Assembly: GCA_021018815.1 (NCBI GenBank)
Contig: JAITYX010000088.1
Span: forward strand, 2,145,501-2,209,500
From: Talinum fruticosum
Lineage: Eukaryota > Streptophyta > Magnoliopsida > Caryophyllales > Talinaceae
DNA length: 64,000 nucleotides
Direction of reading: 5' to 3'
A program made the position numbers and the translations under genes. The notes beneath the pieces are model-generated. The model saw nothing but the letters and a program-made list of their open reading frames with translations, was not told the DNA's origin and searched no databases. Positions 22,353 to 34,264 of the stretch are shown here, in pieces (the stretch's first letter is position 1; every line of letters starts with the position of its first letter).

Positions 22353-23990
22353 ATGCCTAAAAGAGGAAACCATCCCGACTTCCGGATCTCTTCTTCCTCC
22401 AAAAAGCCTCACACCAAAACGCCGTAAAGCTCAACCCCTCCAAACCCATTGTCACCCAAGCACCTTGTGCTTGACGACAAGTTCTTTCCTACAACCAAAT
22501 TTTCTTGGTTGGCTCACATTCAAACCACCGTAGCATATAACTTCATGTGCTTCATCGAGTTCATCTATCCCGAACGCGTTTCTGAGTTCTACACTCACCT
22601 TACCCACTCATAAAATGTTCTAACCTCCAGGGTTCGTAACATTACCATTCACATCAACACCTCTCTCCTCCACCGCTTGTTCAAGGTCTCTCTCTCTTCT
22701 TGAACAGCAACCCCATTCCGTTCATCGAAGTCGCCGACGACTTCTTTGACAAGTTCGCCAAAGAGTTTCCTGAGTCTCGTAAAAACTTTTCGTGACTCGC
22801 TTGAAGTCGAAGCTCGCCTTCAGTGTTTTTCGCTGATGAGAACTTTTTCTCACAAAGCATTCCAAGCAAGGAGAACCCCAACTCCAAGCACCTCAAAGCT
22901 TTCTTTGACATTCTTGAGGGCTACAAAGTAGACCTCTTCCCTCCATCATTGAGCAAATGGCCGCCGTGCCAGCTCAACTTCAATCAAAGAAGACCACTTC
23001 ACTTCCTTTTGGTGCTCTTCTCACCCTCGTCTTCAAACAATTCCAAGTTCCTCTCCCTCGGACCCAAACGCCGTGTCCGAGGCCGCCGTTGTTGTCGGCA
23101 AAAAGGAACTCGCAGGGTACGGATACCAGGAAACTAACCCCGGTGTCCGGGTTCATAACTCATAACCGAGGCCTCCTCTCCACCTCGGACTCGAAATCAA
23201 CCCCTCTCTCTCTTCCCTCTCCACCTGGTGGTGCTTCCACCTCCGGTGACTCCAAATCTGTCTCTCGCTCTCTTGTCCCCGTTTTTATGGACAAGATCAA
23301 CTCTGTGTCCTCTGCTTTCCAGGACACACTCCGGTCTTTCAAGCATATCCTCCAACATCCGACCATCAACCAAAAGACCTGGTCAATCCCAAATCCGAGA
23401 GCAACAGCCTCTAGTTCTTGAGATGAGGACACCGGTGAAGGAGCGTAAGGAGCTGGTCGAGCTCCTCGAGAGAGAAGGTCCAAGGCGGCTCAGACTATGG
23501 TGACTCGGACGCGCTCGAAGCGTCTTCGAGCCCAGCTCCGACCTCCTCGGACAATGGGGTCGAAGAAGAAGAAGAAGCTGCAGATGCGAAGCAGCAGACG
23601 CCGAGGAGCTCGCGGCCGAGGCAGCGCCATCCGGGCCAGGAGTGGAACACAAAGAAGAAGGAGTGGGAACCGCTGAGGGTCGACCGCTCCACAAGCTCAT
23701 GTGGCAGTACTCATCTCGCATGCCAGCCTCGGGTGGGTCGAGACGACCTCGCTACTCCGAGAGGTCCCAAGGGAAGAACCTCTCGATCCACTCACTCCGG
23801 GTCGCCCACTCGGAGCTTAGCCCCTTACGATCATACCGATTCTCCCTCCGCCGTGCTCAAGCACATCGTCAAGATCATACCGGCGATGGCGTACCTCTAC
23901 TCCCTCCGCTATTACACCAACAACCCCCTCCCTCGTAGGCGCCATGCACCGTGGCATAATTCCAAAGTCCGCCGATTCTTCCTCTTTGTG
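22353..23990 (+). pseudogene. Third ORF relic (post-pol) of the chimeric copia insertion
   Basis: It begins ATG at 22,353 (MPKRG), matching MPKRG at 29,341 in copia B. The next recognisable stretch is LDDKFFPTTKFSWLAHI and then FIYPERVSEFYTHL (~22,470-22,610). That resembles the 'putative plant transposon protein' domain found after pol in plant retroelements (family recalled from memory). The later part (23,000-23,950) is Ser/Pro/Arg-rich and much GC-richer than its surroundings, with no domain I know. Sireviruses often carry an env-like ORF here, but I see no clear signal peptide or membrane segment. Frameshifts are frequent. Confidence 0.55.
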
Positions 23991-24367
23991 AAAGATTTTC
24001 TCTCCTTTGTTTTGTTCGGACATCTTCCTTGTATTTTTTTTCCGTTATTTTTGCTGAAAGGCAAGGGGAGAAATAGAGAAATAGAGTTAGAAAACTTGTT
24101 GTCTAGTTTAGGGGAGCTTTCCTCTCAATCTATGTAATTTTGTTAAGTTCAATGAAGTAATGTTTTCTCTTCTATAACTTCGTGTTCACAATCTTTCCGA
24201 GTTAACATTATTTCATTATTTAGCATATTTTTGCTTTATGCTCCGATTGTTTTCGTTATGCTCGATACACTAAGTATACTTTACTTAATTTCTTTTATGA
24301 GCAACTATTTAGAGTCAGATCCTTTTCACTAACAAAGTTTCTGTCTAAGCATGGAATGCCTTTCATC

Positions 24368-24380
24368 AAAAAGGGGAGAT
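24368..24380 (+). other. Polypurine tract before the right LTR of the chimeric insertion
   Basis: aaaaaggggagat lies immediately before tgaagactcg. It shares the preceding phrase ggaatgcctttcat with copia B (31,391-31,404). Confidence 0.8.
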
Positions 24381-25952
24381 TGAAGACTCGTACATCTGCT
24401 CAATGCATTTCGAGTTACATTACATGAATCGAAATAACCATCTCGTATTTATAGAGTTTTGATTCCAAGGCATTCTCTGTGTTTTAGAAACTTTTCTCGA
24501 ATGAAATGGTATCTTCTCTAAGTACTACGACTTGCACTTCATGAGTTTATTGTGCTTCTTTAAGTGACTCGAAAACCGATTCTTTGTTCCGAGTCCAAGA
24601 TCTCTCGATTTGTCGCAGATTGAGTGGACTAGTGTTTCACCTTCTCTCACTCGAAACCGGCTTCGATTATAAACTCTATTTCATTAGAGTCAGTACCTCT
24701 AGTCTGTTTCATACTTAGTCTATATCAAGTTATCTCACTCGATATTCTTTACTTACCTTGATCTATCGCTTAGACTAAGTCGGATGGAATTTTGAGTTAT
24801 ATAGTTATTAGACTCAGAATATTCCACTTCTCTTCGACTCGGATAATTAGTTGATTAATTATCATAATTATTTTATTATCCGTGTCTAATCTTGGACCAA
24901 AGTATTTCATACTTTGAGAACCAAAATTGCTTTACTTTTGTAGGTATTCAAACGAGGATACACTTTTCAAATCACAAAAGTAACCGGCTTCAAAACATCA
25001 AATCACCAAGCAGACATGGCTTTTCACCTTCTCTCGCTCCAGTCCCGTAAGATAGTGTCGAGCCGTCTCGTTTCCAAATCTGAAAACTGAGACACCAAGC
25101 TTAACGGTGGTTTTCACCTTATCGCTCAAGACACCGCTAGTAGTTTTGGGACTTCCAAGAGAGTTAAACCGTTGTCCAACGTTCACATTACAACGGATAC
25201 TTTCGAGTGACTCGAAAGCTTCTATCAACGGTCACAGAGGACTCTCGGTCAGCAGATGAAGATAACGGCTACTCGCTCGATCATCTATAAATAGAAGCCA
25301 CTTCACAAGACTTGAAGATTGCCAAACTTATTGTTAATATACGTACTTGTGCAAAGTCTTTGTATTCATTCTCAATCTTCTACTTACAACTCCTATTCCG
25401 TAATTCATTACCTTCCGAGTTGTAAGGTCTTGTACTCGATTACAAACTCTTTCTTACTTTCTTTATAAGGTCCCTTGACTAAGTTGTAAGGGTGAACTCA
25501 GCTTAAGTTGTCCGTAGCTGTAAGGGTTATCTCAGCTAGGAAGTACTAGATCGGATAAGGGAATTTCGAGTCTAGGAAAACTTGTAAAGAGTTGTCTAAG
25601 GGAGCAACTCGAGTTCAATCGAGCTCACGGTATTTTGTGGACTCAAAATAGTGGATTTGACTTCGTGTCCGGATTGACACGGTCCGTGGTTTTTGCCCCA
25701 GGAGGGTTTCCACGTAATCTCTAAGTGTTTAATTTCCGAGTTCATTCTAGACTCAGATCTGTCTTAAAGTATTTGCTTTTCTTGCCATTTCTATCTATTC
25801 GGTCTTTCCGAGTCTCTACTTTTCCGACTCGTTTTGAATCGAAGCGCATTCTGTATTTTACTCGGCAAAAGAGTTTGAATTCCCACAAGATCTCTTCCTC
25901 ACCCTATTCACCCCCTCTAGGGTGACTCGGACTCTCCCAGAGCAAACCTTCA
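24381..25952 (+). repeat. Right (3') LTR of the chimeric insertion, family C
   Basis: 1.57 kb, tgaagactcg...gcaaaccttca, with TATA box tataaata at 25,286-25,293. It is close to the solo LTR at 352-1,939 and clearly less similar to the inverted LTR at 16,117-17,027. Confidence 0.9.
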
Positions 25953-25961
25953 TTCAATATT

Positions 25962-28731
25962 AGCATGCATACTATCAAGAAACTTGCATCTCATGGATTG
26001 GTTAGGGGTTTACCTAACTTGTCCATTTAAGAATGATAAAATATGTGAAGCATGCACAAAAGGAAAGCTAGTCGGATCATGCTTCAAACCACTCAAAGCG
26101 TGTCTACATCCAAAGTACTTGAATTGGTTCATGTGGATATGTGTGGTGAAATTCTGTGAAAAGCCGAGGACGTAAATCATATGTGCTAGTCATTGTTGAT
26201 GATTATTCACAATTTACCTGGGTGTGTTTTTGAGGAACAAGAATGAAGCCTTGAAAGACTTCACTAAGATCTGCAAGAAAATTCTACTCGGAGTCCGAGA
26301 CTCGGATTAGAAGAATTTGAGCCGACCATAGAAGGGAGTTTGATTACTTAGAATTTGCGGACTTTTGTGACAAGAATGGCATCTCCCATAACTTCTCTGC
26401 ACCAAGAACTCCTCAACAGAATGGAGTATTGGAGAGATAGAACAGAACTTTTAAAGAAATAAGGACCATGATGATTGAAAATGATATACCTTACTATTTC
26501 TTGGCTTAGGTAGTCAACACAACAAATTATACACTCAACGAAGCCTCATCATACCTATCCTGAAGAAGAAAGCCTATGAGTTGTACAAGGGAAAGAAGCC
26601 CAACATCTCCTACTTTAGGCAATTCCGATGTAAATGCTTTGTGCATAACAATGGTATGGAACATCGACTAAGTTTGATGCTAGATCAAATGAATGTATAT
26701 TTACGGATTACTCATCTCATAGTAAAGCTTATCGAATTTTTAACAAAAAGACTAATAAAGTGGAAGAAAGTATCCACATTGTTTTTGATGAGATTGATCT
26801 TGGCTGGATAAGTGAATCCACCTTCTTAGATCTCAAGCTTAACAGAGATGATGGTGACATTGCTGAAGCTGAGCTCGGAAAGAGTCAAAATAGAAGAATT
26901 GAGACGACTCGAGAATAAGGCAACTCGGAATGAGTCAACACGAGAATGTTGTGACTCGGAATAAATAAAATCAAGAGCCAGCTCGGAATGCAAAAGAACA
27001 AGCCAATGTAGAGGCTCAAGAAGAGCAACCAACAGAAGATCAAGCTATTCAACTAACAAACTTGGTAAATCGGAGGACGAGTAGAGCTTTCAAATATGCA
27101 TCTAGTCAACCACTTAAGAACATACTTTTTGATATCAATAGTGGGGTAAGAACTCGTTCTTCTTTGTAGAATTCATGTGCATTTTCAACATTCATATCAT
27201 TAACTGAACCTAAAAATGTATTAGAAGCCTTAATTAAACTTAAATAGGTAAAGGCCATGCAAGAAGAGTTAAATCAATTTGAAAGAAACCCGGTCCGGAC
27301 TCGACCAAACCAAATTCGATCACCCGAGTAATAGGAACCAAATGGGTTTTCAAGAAAAAGCTGGATGAGGAAGGGTTGGTAGTCGAAATAAGGCTAGATT
27401 AGTTGCTCATGGGTATAACCAAGAAAAGGGAATTGATTGTGGTGAAACCTTTGCACCTGTCCTTAGGATTGAGATAATCGGAATTCTCTTAGCATTTGCA
27501 TCTAGTATGAACATCAAAGTTTATCAAATGGATGTCAAATGTGCAATTCTCAATGGTTATATTCCGGAAGAAGTTTATGTTGAGAAACCCCTTGGATTTG
27601 AAAACTCAGAATTTCCAAAGCATGTTTTCAAATTGCAAAAGGTTTTATATTGTCTTAAACAAGCTCCCGAGCTTGGTATGAAAGACTAACTAGTTTCTTG
27701 GCTTAAAATGATTTAAAAGAGGTCAGATTGACAAAAATCTTTTCACAAAAACTAAGGGGAATGATTTTCTTATCATTGAGATCTATGTTGATGATATTAT
27801 TTTTGGAGCTACTAATGAAACTCTATGCCAAGAGTTTTCTAAGTTAATGAGACAGGAGTTTCAAATGAGCATGATGAGAGAACTCAATTTCTTGCTTGGT
27901 CTGCAAATCAAGCAAGAAAAGGATGGAATCTATGTCCATTAATCTAAGTACACCAAGGAGCTATTGAAGAAATACAAGCTACAAGATGTGAAGCATGCAG
28001 CAACACTATGAGTAGAAGTTTAAAAGCTGGACTCGGACAAGAAAGGTAAAGCGGTAGATCAAAAACTATATAGAGGTATGATTGGATCTCTACTCTATCT
28101 CACATCTAGTAGACCAGATATCATGTTTAGTGTACTGCCTTTGTATAAGATTTCAAGCTAACCCTATGGAATCACATCTCACCTGCGGTGAAGGGAATCT
28201 TTAGATATCTTGCATGGACTCAAAGTCTTGGTTTATGGTTTTTAAAGGACTAAGAACCGACTCTCACTTGGATACTCGGATGCTCGACTATGCTGGATAC
28301 AAGGTTGATAGAAAAGAGCACATCAGGAAGATGCCAATTTCTAGGTCAATCATTCATCTCCGAACACTCAAAGAAGCGGAAATCGGTTGCTCTAGAAAGC
28401 TGTTGAGGTTGAGTACATTGCAGCTGGAGCTTGTTGTGCTCAAATTCTCTGGATTAAGCAACACTTGAAGGACCTTGGACTATCATTCATATCTATTCGA
28501 ATCAAGTGTGACAACCAAAGTGCAATCAACATAACTAAGAATCTAGTTCAACACGCAAAGATAAAGCATATTGAGGTCAAGTATCATTTTCCGAGAGACC
28601 ATTCTAAGAAAGGTGATATTGAACTTGAGTTTATTCCTACAAAATCTTAATTAGCTGATATTTTCACTAAACCTCTAAGTGAAGATTGGTTTTGCTTTAT
28701 TAGGAATGAGCTTGAGTTGTTAAATGCATGA
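25962..28731 (+). pseudogene. Integrase, RT and RNase H relic of copia B (right half)
   Basis: It resumes exactly where the pre-integrase frame stopped at 16,111, with SMHTIKKLASHGLVRGLP (~25,964). The integrase core follows (VIVDDYSQFTWVCF, ~26,190, in shifted frames). RT lies at about 27,280-28,100 with VYQMDVKCAILNGY (~27,520) and YVDDIIFGATNE (~27,786). RNase H lies at about 28,240-28,700 with ADIFTKPLSE near the end. Pol ends LNA then TGA (28,729-28,731), parallel to the inner copy. Numerous stops and indels, so a pseudogene. Confidence 0.85.
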
Positions 28732-29130
28732 TTATCTAAGTTATTGTATGAATTATTCTATTATGATTAAATGCTACATACTTTAAGTAGATAACAAATG
28801 GATCATTTGACTCGAGAATGAGGCCGAGATGTGAGTTATAAATTTTCTAAGTGTGTTCTAAGTCACTTAGACACCTTATTGAGTTAGACTCAGATTATGA
28901 GCAAAACGAACATCAAAATTTTGGGATCATCTCTAGATAAATGGAGAATCTCATAAATTTTTTTGAAAAGTCTTTCTTCTCTCTCTTTGTGTCATGCGAA
29001 CAGTCAGCAAAACTAGTTGTTGCAAGAAAGCAGATTAGAAAACTAAGCTGTTACAGCGTAGGGAGACTTAACGGTCGATAACCATTGCTTGGTAACTAAG
29101 TCGGAAAGTCGGTTGGAAGCCTTTTCTCGC

Positions 29131-29138
29131 TATAAATA
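29131..29138 (+). promoter_or_regulatory. Internal TATA box upstream of the third ORF (copia B)
   Basis: tataaata then gcaccacttcac lies 210 bp before the ATG at 29,341. The LTR promoter reads tataaata then gaagccacttcac, so the two share both the box and the downstream cacttcac. A CT microsatellite (29,229-29,277) lies between box and ATG. Confidence 0.55.
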
Positions 29139-29226
29139 GCACCACTTCACTTTCTTTCTTACTGCTTTACCTACTTATTGCTTGTTCTCTTGATCTCTGT
29201 GCTCTCAAAATTCATCCACTCACTCG

Positions 29227-29228
<2 letters not shown>

Positions 29229-29277
<49 letters not shown>
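29229..29277. repeat. (CT)n microsatellite in the leader of the third ORF
   Basis: A pure CT run just upstream of MPKRG. The homologous leader in the inner copy (22,290-22,345) is CT-rich but not expanded. Confidence 0.95.
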
Positions 29278-29282
<5 letters not shown>

Positions 29283-29340
29283 TCGATTTTCGTGTTCTCT
29301 CTGTCTCGTTTCTCTCAAAACACTCTCTACTCTCGAACCA

Positions 29341-30960
29341 TGCCTAAGAGAGGATCTGCTATGAAAGGAGGTTTGGCCAACAAGAAGGCCGGAACTAAGT
29401 CCACTCGATCCGAGGCTATAGAAGGCAAAGGTAAAGTGCCCGCCTCGGAAGACCAAAAGCATAACGTTGCCCAACACTTCATTTTGGATGACAAATTCTT
29501 TCCAAAGACCTCCTTCTCCTGGTTAAAACACATCGTCAAAACCGAGTGCGTACAACTATCTTTGTTTACGTGAATATATTTATCTAGACCTTGTGTCTAA
29601 GTTTTACACTCACATGATAGCTAGTGATGGCATCATCACTTCTATTGTTTAAGGTAAGACTTGTTTGAATCAATCTTACCTTACTTTAAAAACTTTTCAA
29701 TGTGAAGTCACTCTTTCTTAACTCCAATTCTATTCCTTTCACTAAAGTTGCTTGATGACTTCTTTACAAAATACGCCAAAGAACCTCCTCAGTCCGAAAG
29801 AGCTTTTACGTGACTCGGATGACCTCGAAGCTAGGCTTCGTGTTTTATTCTAATAAGGATATTCTTTTCCTATTACCCGTCTAAAGAGAGCCCCAACTCA
29901 AAATTTCTAAAGGTTCTCTATGACATTCTAGATGGCTACGAAGTAGACCTCTTTCCATTCGTCTTGGAGCGAGATAGCCTCTGTTCCTATTAACTCCAAG
30001 AAGACTCCATATCCTTTCGGAACTCTTCTCACTTGCTTGTTTTCACTCGGTTTCGGGTTCCTCTACGTTCGACCCAAACTCTTGCTCCGAACCTGCTTGT
30101 TTGTCTTGGCGGAGTGAACTCATGGGTTTTGGATACCAGGAAGTCAAGCCCGGTGTCCGGGTTCACTCATTTAAGTTACCACCTCCACCTCGGACTCGGA
30201 CAACTCCGGAGGCCCCACGTCGATCTGCTGGACCTTCTACTTCTTTGCTTGCCCCTTCGTCAAGCTTCTTGAGAAGGTGTCGAACAAACTTGCTTCTCTA
30301 GCTTTAGAGTTGAAAACAACTTTGAACTCTTTCCAAGCTTTCATCCCAACTCGACTAATGCAAAGCCAAGCTCGGCCTCAACTTAAGCGAGTCAAGATCT
30401 AATTTCTAAGCTCAAGGAGGTGATCAAGCAACAATGCAATCAAATTCAGCACCTCCAAGAGATAAGATCAAAGGCAACCAAGGACTCGGAATCCTCCGAA
30501 GAATCTAAGGAGTCCTCCAGCCTTTCTAAGTCTAACTCAAAAGAAGTTGAAGAAGCGAGCAGAAGAAGGACACAGAGAAGGCTGAAGGAGGAAAAGAAGA
30601 AGAAGAGAAGAAGGAAGGAGCTACTCAACCTAAGGACCAGGGAAATAAAGAACCTTAGGTGATCTCTTCATATCACACTCGGAGTGCCTCAAAAGACGCC
30701 GGTGAAGTCGGCCGGTCCGAGGCTCCCGCCTTAGAGTCTCGGCCAGCAAGCGGTCTTTAAGGAAGAAGAAGAAGAAGAGGAAGATCTCGCTCCAGTTCAC
30801 ATAACTCGGATCCCTCCACAACCAGATCTACCCATTACGATGCCACCTCGCCCAACTACTTCCACCCAAGCATACAAGTGCAAGCGCACCACTCGATCTT
30901 CAACCTCACGCCGGACTGCCCCTTCTTCCCGATTTCAAACTCAATTTTCTTTATTTATTT
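29341..30960 (+). pseudogene. Third ORF relic (post-pol) of copia B
   Basis: MPKRGSAMKGGLANKKAGTK opens a 78-residue stretch with DDKFFPKTSFSWLKHI, stopping at 29,573. Homology to the inner copy continues in broken frames to about 30,960 (e.g. the region near 30,120 matching GYQE.KPGVRVH in both copies). Glu/Ser/Lys-rich low complexity fills 30,420-30,780. The function is unknown. It is probably the same Sirevirus-type extra ORF as at 22,353, and the domain resemblance is only tentative. Confidence 0.55.
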
Positions 30961-31404
30961 TTTTCCCAACATCTTATGTATTTACTTGTTCTTTCCTCCC
31001 TCATTTTGTTATTTTTCTTTGAAATGCATAGGCGGAGAGAAAAGATAGAAAAATAGATGTTTGGTTTAGGGGAGTTTATCCCTTAATTGTTTTCTAAGTT
31101 TACTTTACTTTATTTTGTTCTTATACAATATTTCTTGCAATGAATGAAATTAGCTTATTTACGAGCATATCTGTTTCTCAGTACATATTTTATATTTACT
31201 ATGATATTATCTCTTTACTCTTCAACATCTTTGCTCCGATTACTTTAAGAAACATGTTACGAGTTATGTTTTGATCCGAGCTGAACTGATAAATACTCAT
31301 CATTTTTTCTTACTCGATTAATACTCTATGCTCGATCATTTCTCTACGAAAACTTAATTCTCTAAACCGATTAGTTTCTATCTTAAGTATGGAATGCCTT
31401 TCAT
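30961..31404. other. 3' untranslated region of copia B
   Basis: AT-rich with no supported frame. ggaatgcctttcat at 31,391-31,404 is shared with the inner element just before its polypurine tract. Confidence 0.5.
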
Positions 31405-31418
31405 AAAAAGGGAGAGAT
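31405..31418 (+). other. Polypurine tract of copia B
   Basis: aaaaagggagagat is directly adjacent to the 3' LTR start. Confidence 0.8.
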
Positions 31419-32796
31419 TGAAGACTCGGATATAACTCTCCATATCTCTTAGGTTTTGATTCTAAGTCATTCCGAGCTTTATAGAAACTCATATCTAAGT
31501 TTTCATCTTTTTCGACCCACTCGAAACCATTCTCCAAGCATAACATTTCTTAATTGAGTTTTTGACCCACTCGGACACAACTCGGAACAATCGAATGAGT
31601 AAATAATATCTCTAACAGTTTTATTTTGAGCACCGACTTGTTTAATGAGAATTATTTACTTGATCAAGTTTATGAATTCCGATATCTTATTTTTTCTAAC
31701 TTGATCATTTTAATGATTGACTCAATATGGAATCTGAACCAAATGAATATTAGATTCAAAAAATTCCATTCTTTTAGGTTGAAGATAATTAAGTGGTTAA
31801 TTACTTTAATTTAATTATTATCTATGCCTAATCTTGGACCAAAGTAGTTTTATACTTTGAGTACCACTTTGATTTGCTTTTTAGGTTGATTAAAGAAGTT
31901 TAATCTATATTTGAAAATCAAAAGCAACCAGTTTCTAACTGTTAAACACCAATGGATAGAAATCACCCATTTTTGGACATGGCTCGGACACCATGTCAAG
32001 GTTGTTTGTTTCCAAAACTGGAAAAATTCAACTTTGAGTCTAACGGTTGTTTCCACCTTAGATTTCAATCACCACCAGAGGGTTGGATCATCTTTTGAGC
32101 CAAGGATCACTACACAACATTCACATCTCAACGAATCTTTTTCGAGTGACTCAAACTAGCCGTTACAACAGCTATTGAGGCTCATCGATCCAGAACTAGT
32201 CTCAACGGTCACTCTGCCTTGGTGCTTATAAATAGAAGCCACTCTACAAGACTTGAAGATTGTCGCTGAACACATTTCTTAACAGTTACTTAGTGCATTC
32301 TTACTCAATCTTCAGCTTACAACTCCTAATCTGTATTTTCTTACTTTACGAGTTGTAAAGAAAGTTTTGTAATCACTTCTACTCTTTACTTTCTTTGTAA
32401 GTACCTTGACTGAGCTATAAGAGCTAACTTAGCTCAATTGTCCCTAACTGTAAAGATTAACTCAATCAGGAAGTACTATATCGGATAATGGAACTTTTGA
32501 GTCTCGAAAAACTTTTAGAGGAATTGTCGAAGGGAGCAATCCGGTAAGAGTCGAGTCCTTTATAATTGTGATTCAATTAGTGAATTTGATTGGGGCTTGG
32601 ATTAGCACTGTCCGTGGTTTTTTGTCCTAGGAGGGTTTCCACGTATTTCTGTTTGTACTTAACTTTCTAAGTCCAATCTAGACTCGGAATCTATTTCTTA
32701 GTCCGATCTGCGTAAAGCTGTTTTTTTCTAAAAATCGTCCATCACCCTATTCACCCCCTTCTAGGGTGACTTAATCTCTTCAAGAGCAAACCTTCA
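31419..32796 (+). repeat. 3' LTR of copia B
   Basis: 1.38 kb, tgaagactcgg...gcaaaccttca, with TATA box at 32,227-32,234. It is followed by ctcct, the decayed target duplication, after which the CACTA1 TnpD sequence resumes. Confidence 0.9.
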
Positions 32797-32801
32797 CTCC
32801 T

Positions 32802-34264
32802 AGTGTCCTGCATCGTTGTATAAAAATAGAATCCATTGATGTCCCCCATGGTAAGAAATGACTTTCGGCCAACGAACCTCTAGCCAAGCTAACTAAAATA
32901 TGCGAGACATTTTTCTCATGATTCCGCCCATCGAATAGTTATTTGCTCTCTAATCCATTTGACAAATGAGCGATTATATTGAATTAGCCCCTTCTTCACA
33001 AATGTGGCATGCCTTATGGCCTTTGATGGCGTAGCTCGACAAGTTTCCATGTGCGGGGAAGTCATTTATTGTTATGAAAATCATAACTCGTAACCTAAAT
33101 TGCTCTAGACGATATACATCAAAAATCAAAACACCTTAATCACACAAAAGTCGTATATCTTGAATAAGAGGCGCCAAATGCACATCTATATCATTTCCTT
33201 ACTATTTAGGGCTAGAAATCAACATTGACATCATAATGTACTTATGCTTCATACACAACGAGGATGGTAGGTTGTAAATAACCAACAAAACTAGCCAAGT
33301 GTTGTGTTTCCTACCGAGATCACAATGCGGAGTTGATTTCATCTCGTAGAGACCGAGATGTATTTAAGGGAAAGTACAATCTATCTCTTTCCATTGAGGA
33401 GAATCTTCAAGGTGACACGGTTTGTCATCACATATTCTTTCGTTGGCATGTCACATTAAGTTATGTGCATCATTTGCGATTGAAAACAATCGCTTAAGCC
33501 ACGTTATTATCGATAAGTTCCATAACCCCTTTGTGGGAGGTCCGTCTATGCTCTTTCCACCGATGCTTTCCATTTTGTGATGAAGTACACCACATTTGGG
33601 ACATTCATGTCTATCCGCGTGTTTTTTTGGTATAAATATACAATCATTGGGGCAGGCATGTATCTTCATAAAACCTATGCCTATGGGACATAACATCCTT
33701 TTCGCTTTATATGTACAATTGGAAAGTACATTTCTTTCTAGAAGTATATCTTTAAACACACCGAGCAAGTTTGTGAAAATCTTATCACTCCAACCATTAG
33801 GCTGCTTTGAAGTTGAACAACCACAACACATCCGATAAACGGTTAAAGTTTTTATACCCCAAATATAGAGGCTTCTCCTAGTCGGCTAACAATCACTCCA
33901 ATACATGTGGATGATCAACTAAATCACCTTCCATGTCATGAACCATATCATCGGCTCAATCTTCTACTTCTATACTAGGTTCATACTCATTATGCCCCAA
34001 GTCTTCTTTTAAGTTCTCATTCAAAGGCTTCTCTTTCTCGTGCCATATCCACAACTTATAAGATGTGTCATAGCCATGCTGAAGAACATGACCTTTTACA
34101 ATATTAGGCCTCAATTTTAAAGAGTTAAAACATTTTCTACAAGGGCAGAAAATCAGGTCATCATTGATTTGTTAGCATGTTAGATGGCGAGTCTCAATAA
34201 AGTTGTTAACACCATCCCAATATTCTATGGTTCGTCGATCGTAATAAAAAGACTTTTAATCCAT
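32802..34264 (-). pseudogene. N-terminal half of the CACTA1 TnpD transposase relic
   Basis: The minus-strand start is ATG at 34,264, whose third codon is TAA. The Transpos_assoc domain follows (EYWDGVNNFI, then LIFCPCRKCFNSLKL and VKGHVLQHGYDTSYKLW). The Transposase_21 region has a long open piece at 33,451-33,831 with KIHACPNDCIFI and HECPKCGV. Downstream lie LCMKHKYIMMSMLIS, GNDIDVHLAPLI and MIFITINDFPAHGNLSSYA (~33,060-33,260). TnpD cuts and rejoins CACTA ends together with TnpA. Stops and frameshifts disable it. It breaks at 32,802, where copia B entered, and continues at 12,506. Confidence 0.8.

Larger units (their letters stand above)
16117..25956 (+). mobile_element. Chimeric copia insertion with inverted left LTR
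   Basis: It is inserted in copia B with a perfect 5-bp duplication, atatt (16,112-16,116 and 25,957-25,961). Removing one copy plus the insert restores the pre-integrase frame, as the inner paralogue at 18,975-18,990 confirms. The right end is a normal LTR in plus orientation (24,381-25,952). The left end is an LTR in minus orientation (16,117-17,027), so both outer ends read tgaaggtttgctc inward. The left LTR lacks about 0.6 kb of its upstream part and is joined to gag via a fold-back segment. Internal gag-pol and the third ORF are in plus orientation. Four extra bases (ttca, 25,953-25,956) follow the right LTR end. Confidence 0.85.
12507..32796 (+). mobile_element. Copia element B (outer Ty1/copia element, nested in CACTA1 TnpD)
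   Basis: LTRs at 12,507-13,877 and 31,419-32,796 begin tgaagactc and end gcaaaccttca. A Met-tRNA-type primer site follows the left LTR and a polypurine tract precedes the right one. Flanking 5-mers cttct (12,502-12,506) and ctcct (32,797-32,801) are a target duplication with one change. Internal order is gag, protease, integrase, RT, RNase H, hence copia. A long region with a third ORF follows pol, as in Sireviruses (inference). By eye the two LTRs differ by around one base in ten, mostly transitions, so the copy is old. It is interrupted at 16,117-25,956. Confidence 0.9.

Noticed and set aside
23160..23721. Long minus-strand frames in the GC-rich third ORF
   Set aside because: High G+C reduces stops on both strands. 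Homology between the two copia copies supports the plus strand.
23642..24137. Possible host gene captured at the 3' end of the inner copia element
   Set aside because: The plus frame is compositionally biased without a recognised domain, and copia B has a homologous post-pol region, so it is treated as part of the third ORF.
29178..29277. Arg/Glu or Ser/Leu repeat frames around the CT run
   Set aside because: Microsatellite translation. Only the part from MPKRG at 29,341 onward has homology to the inner copy.
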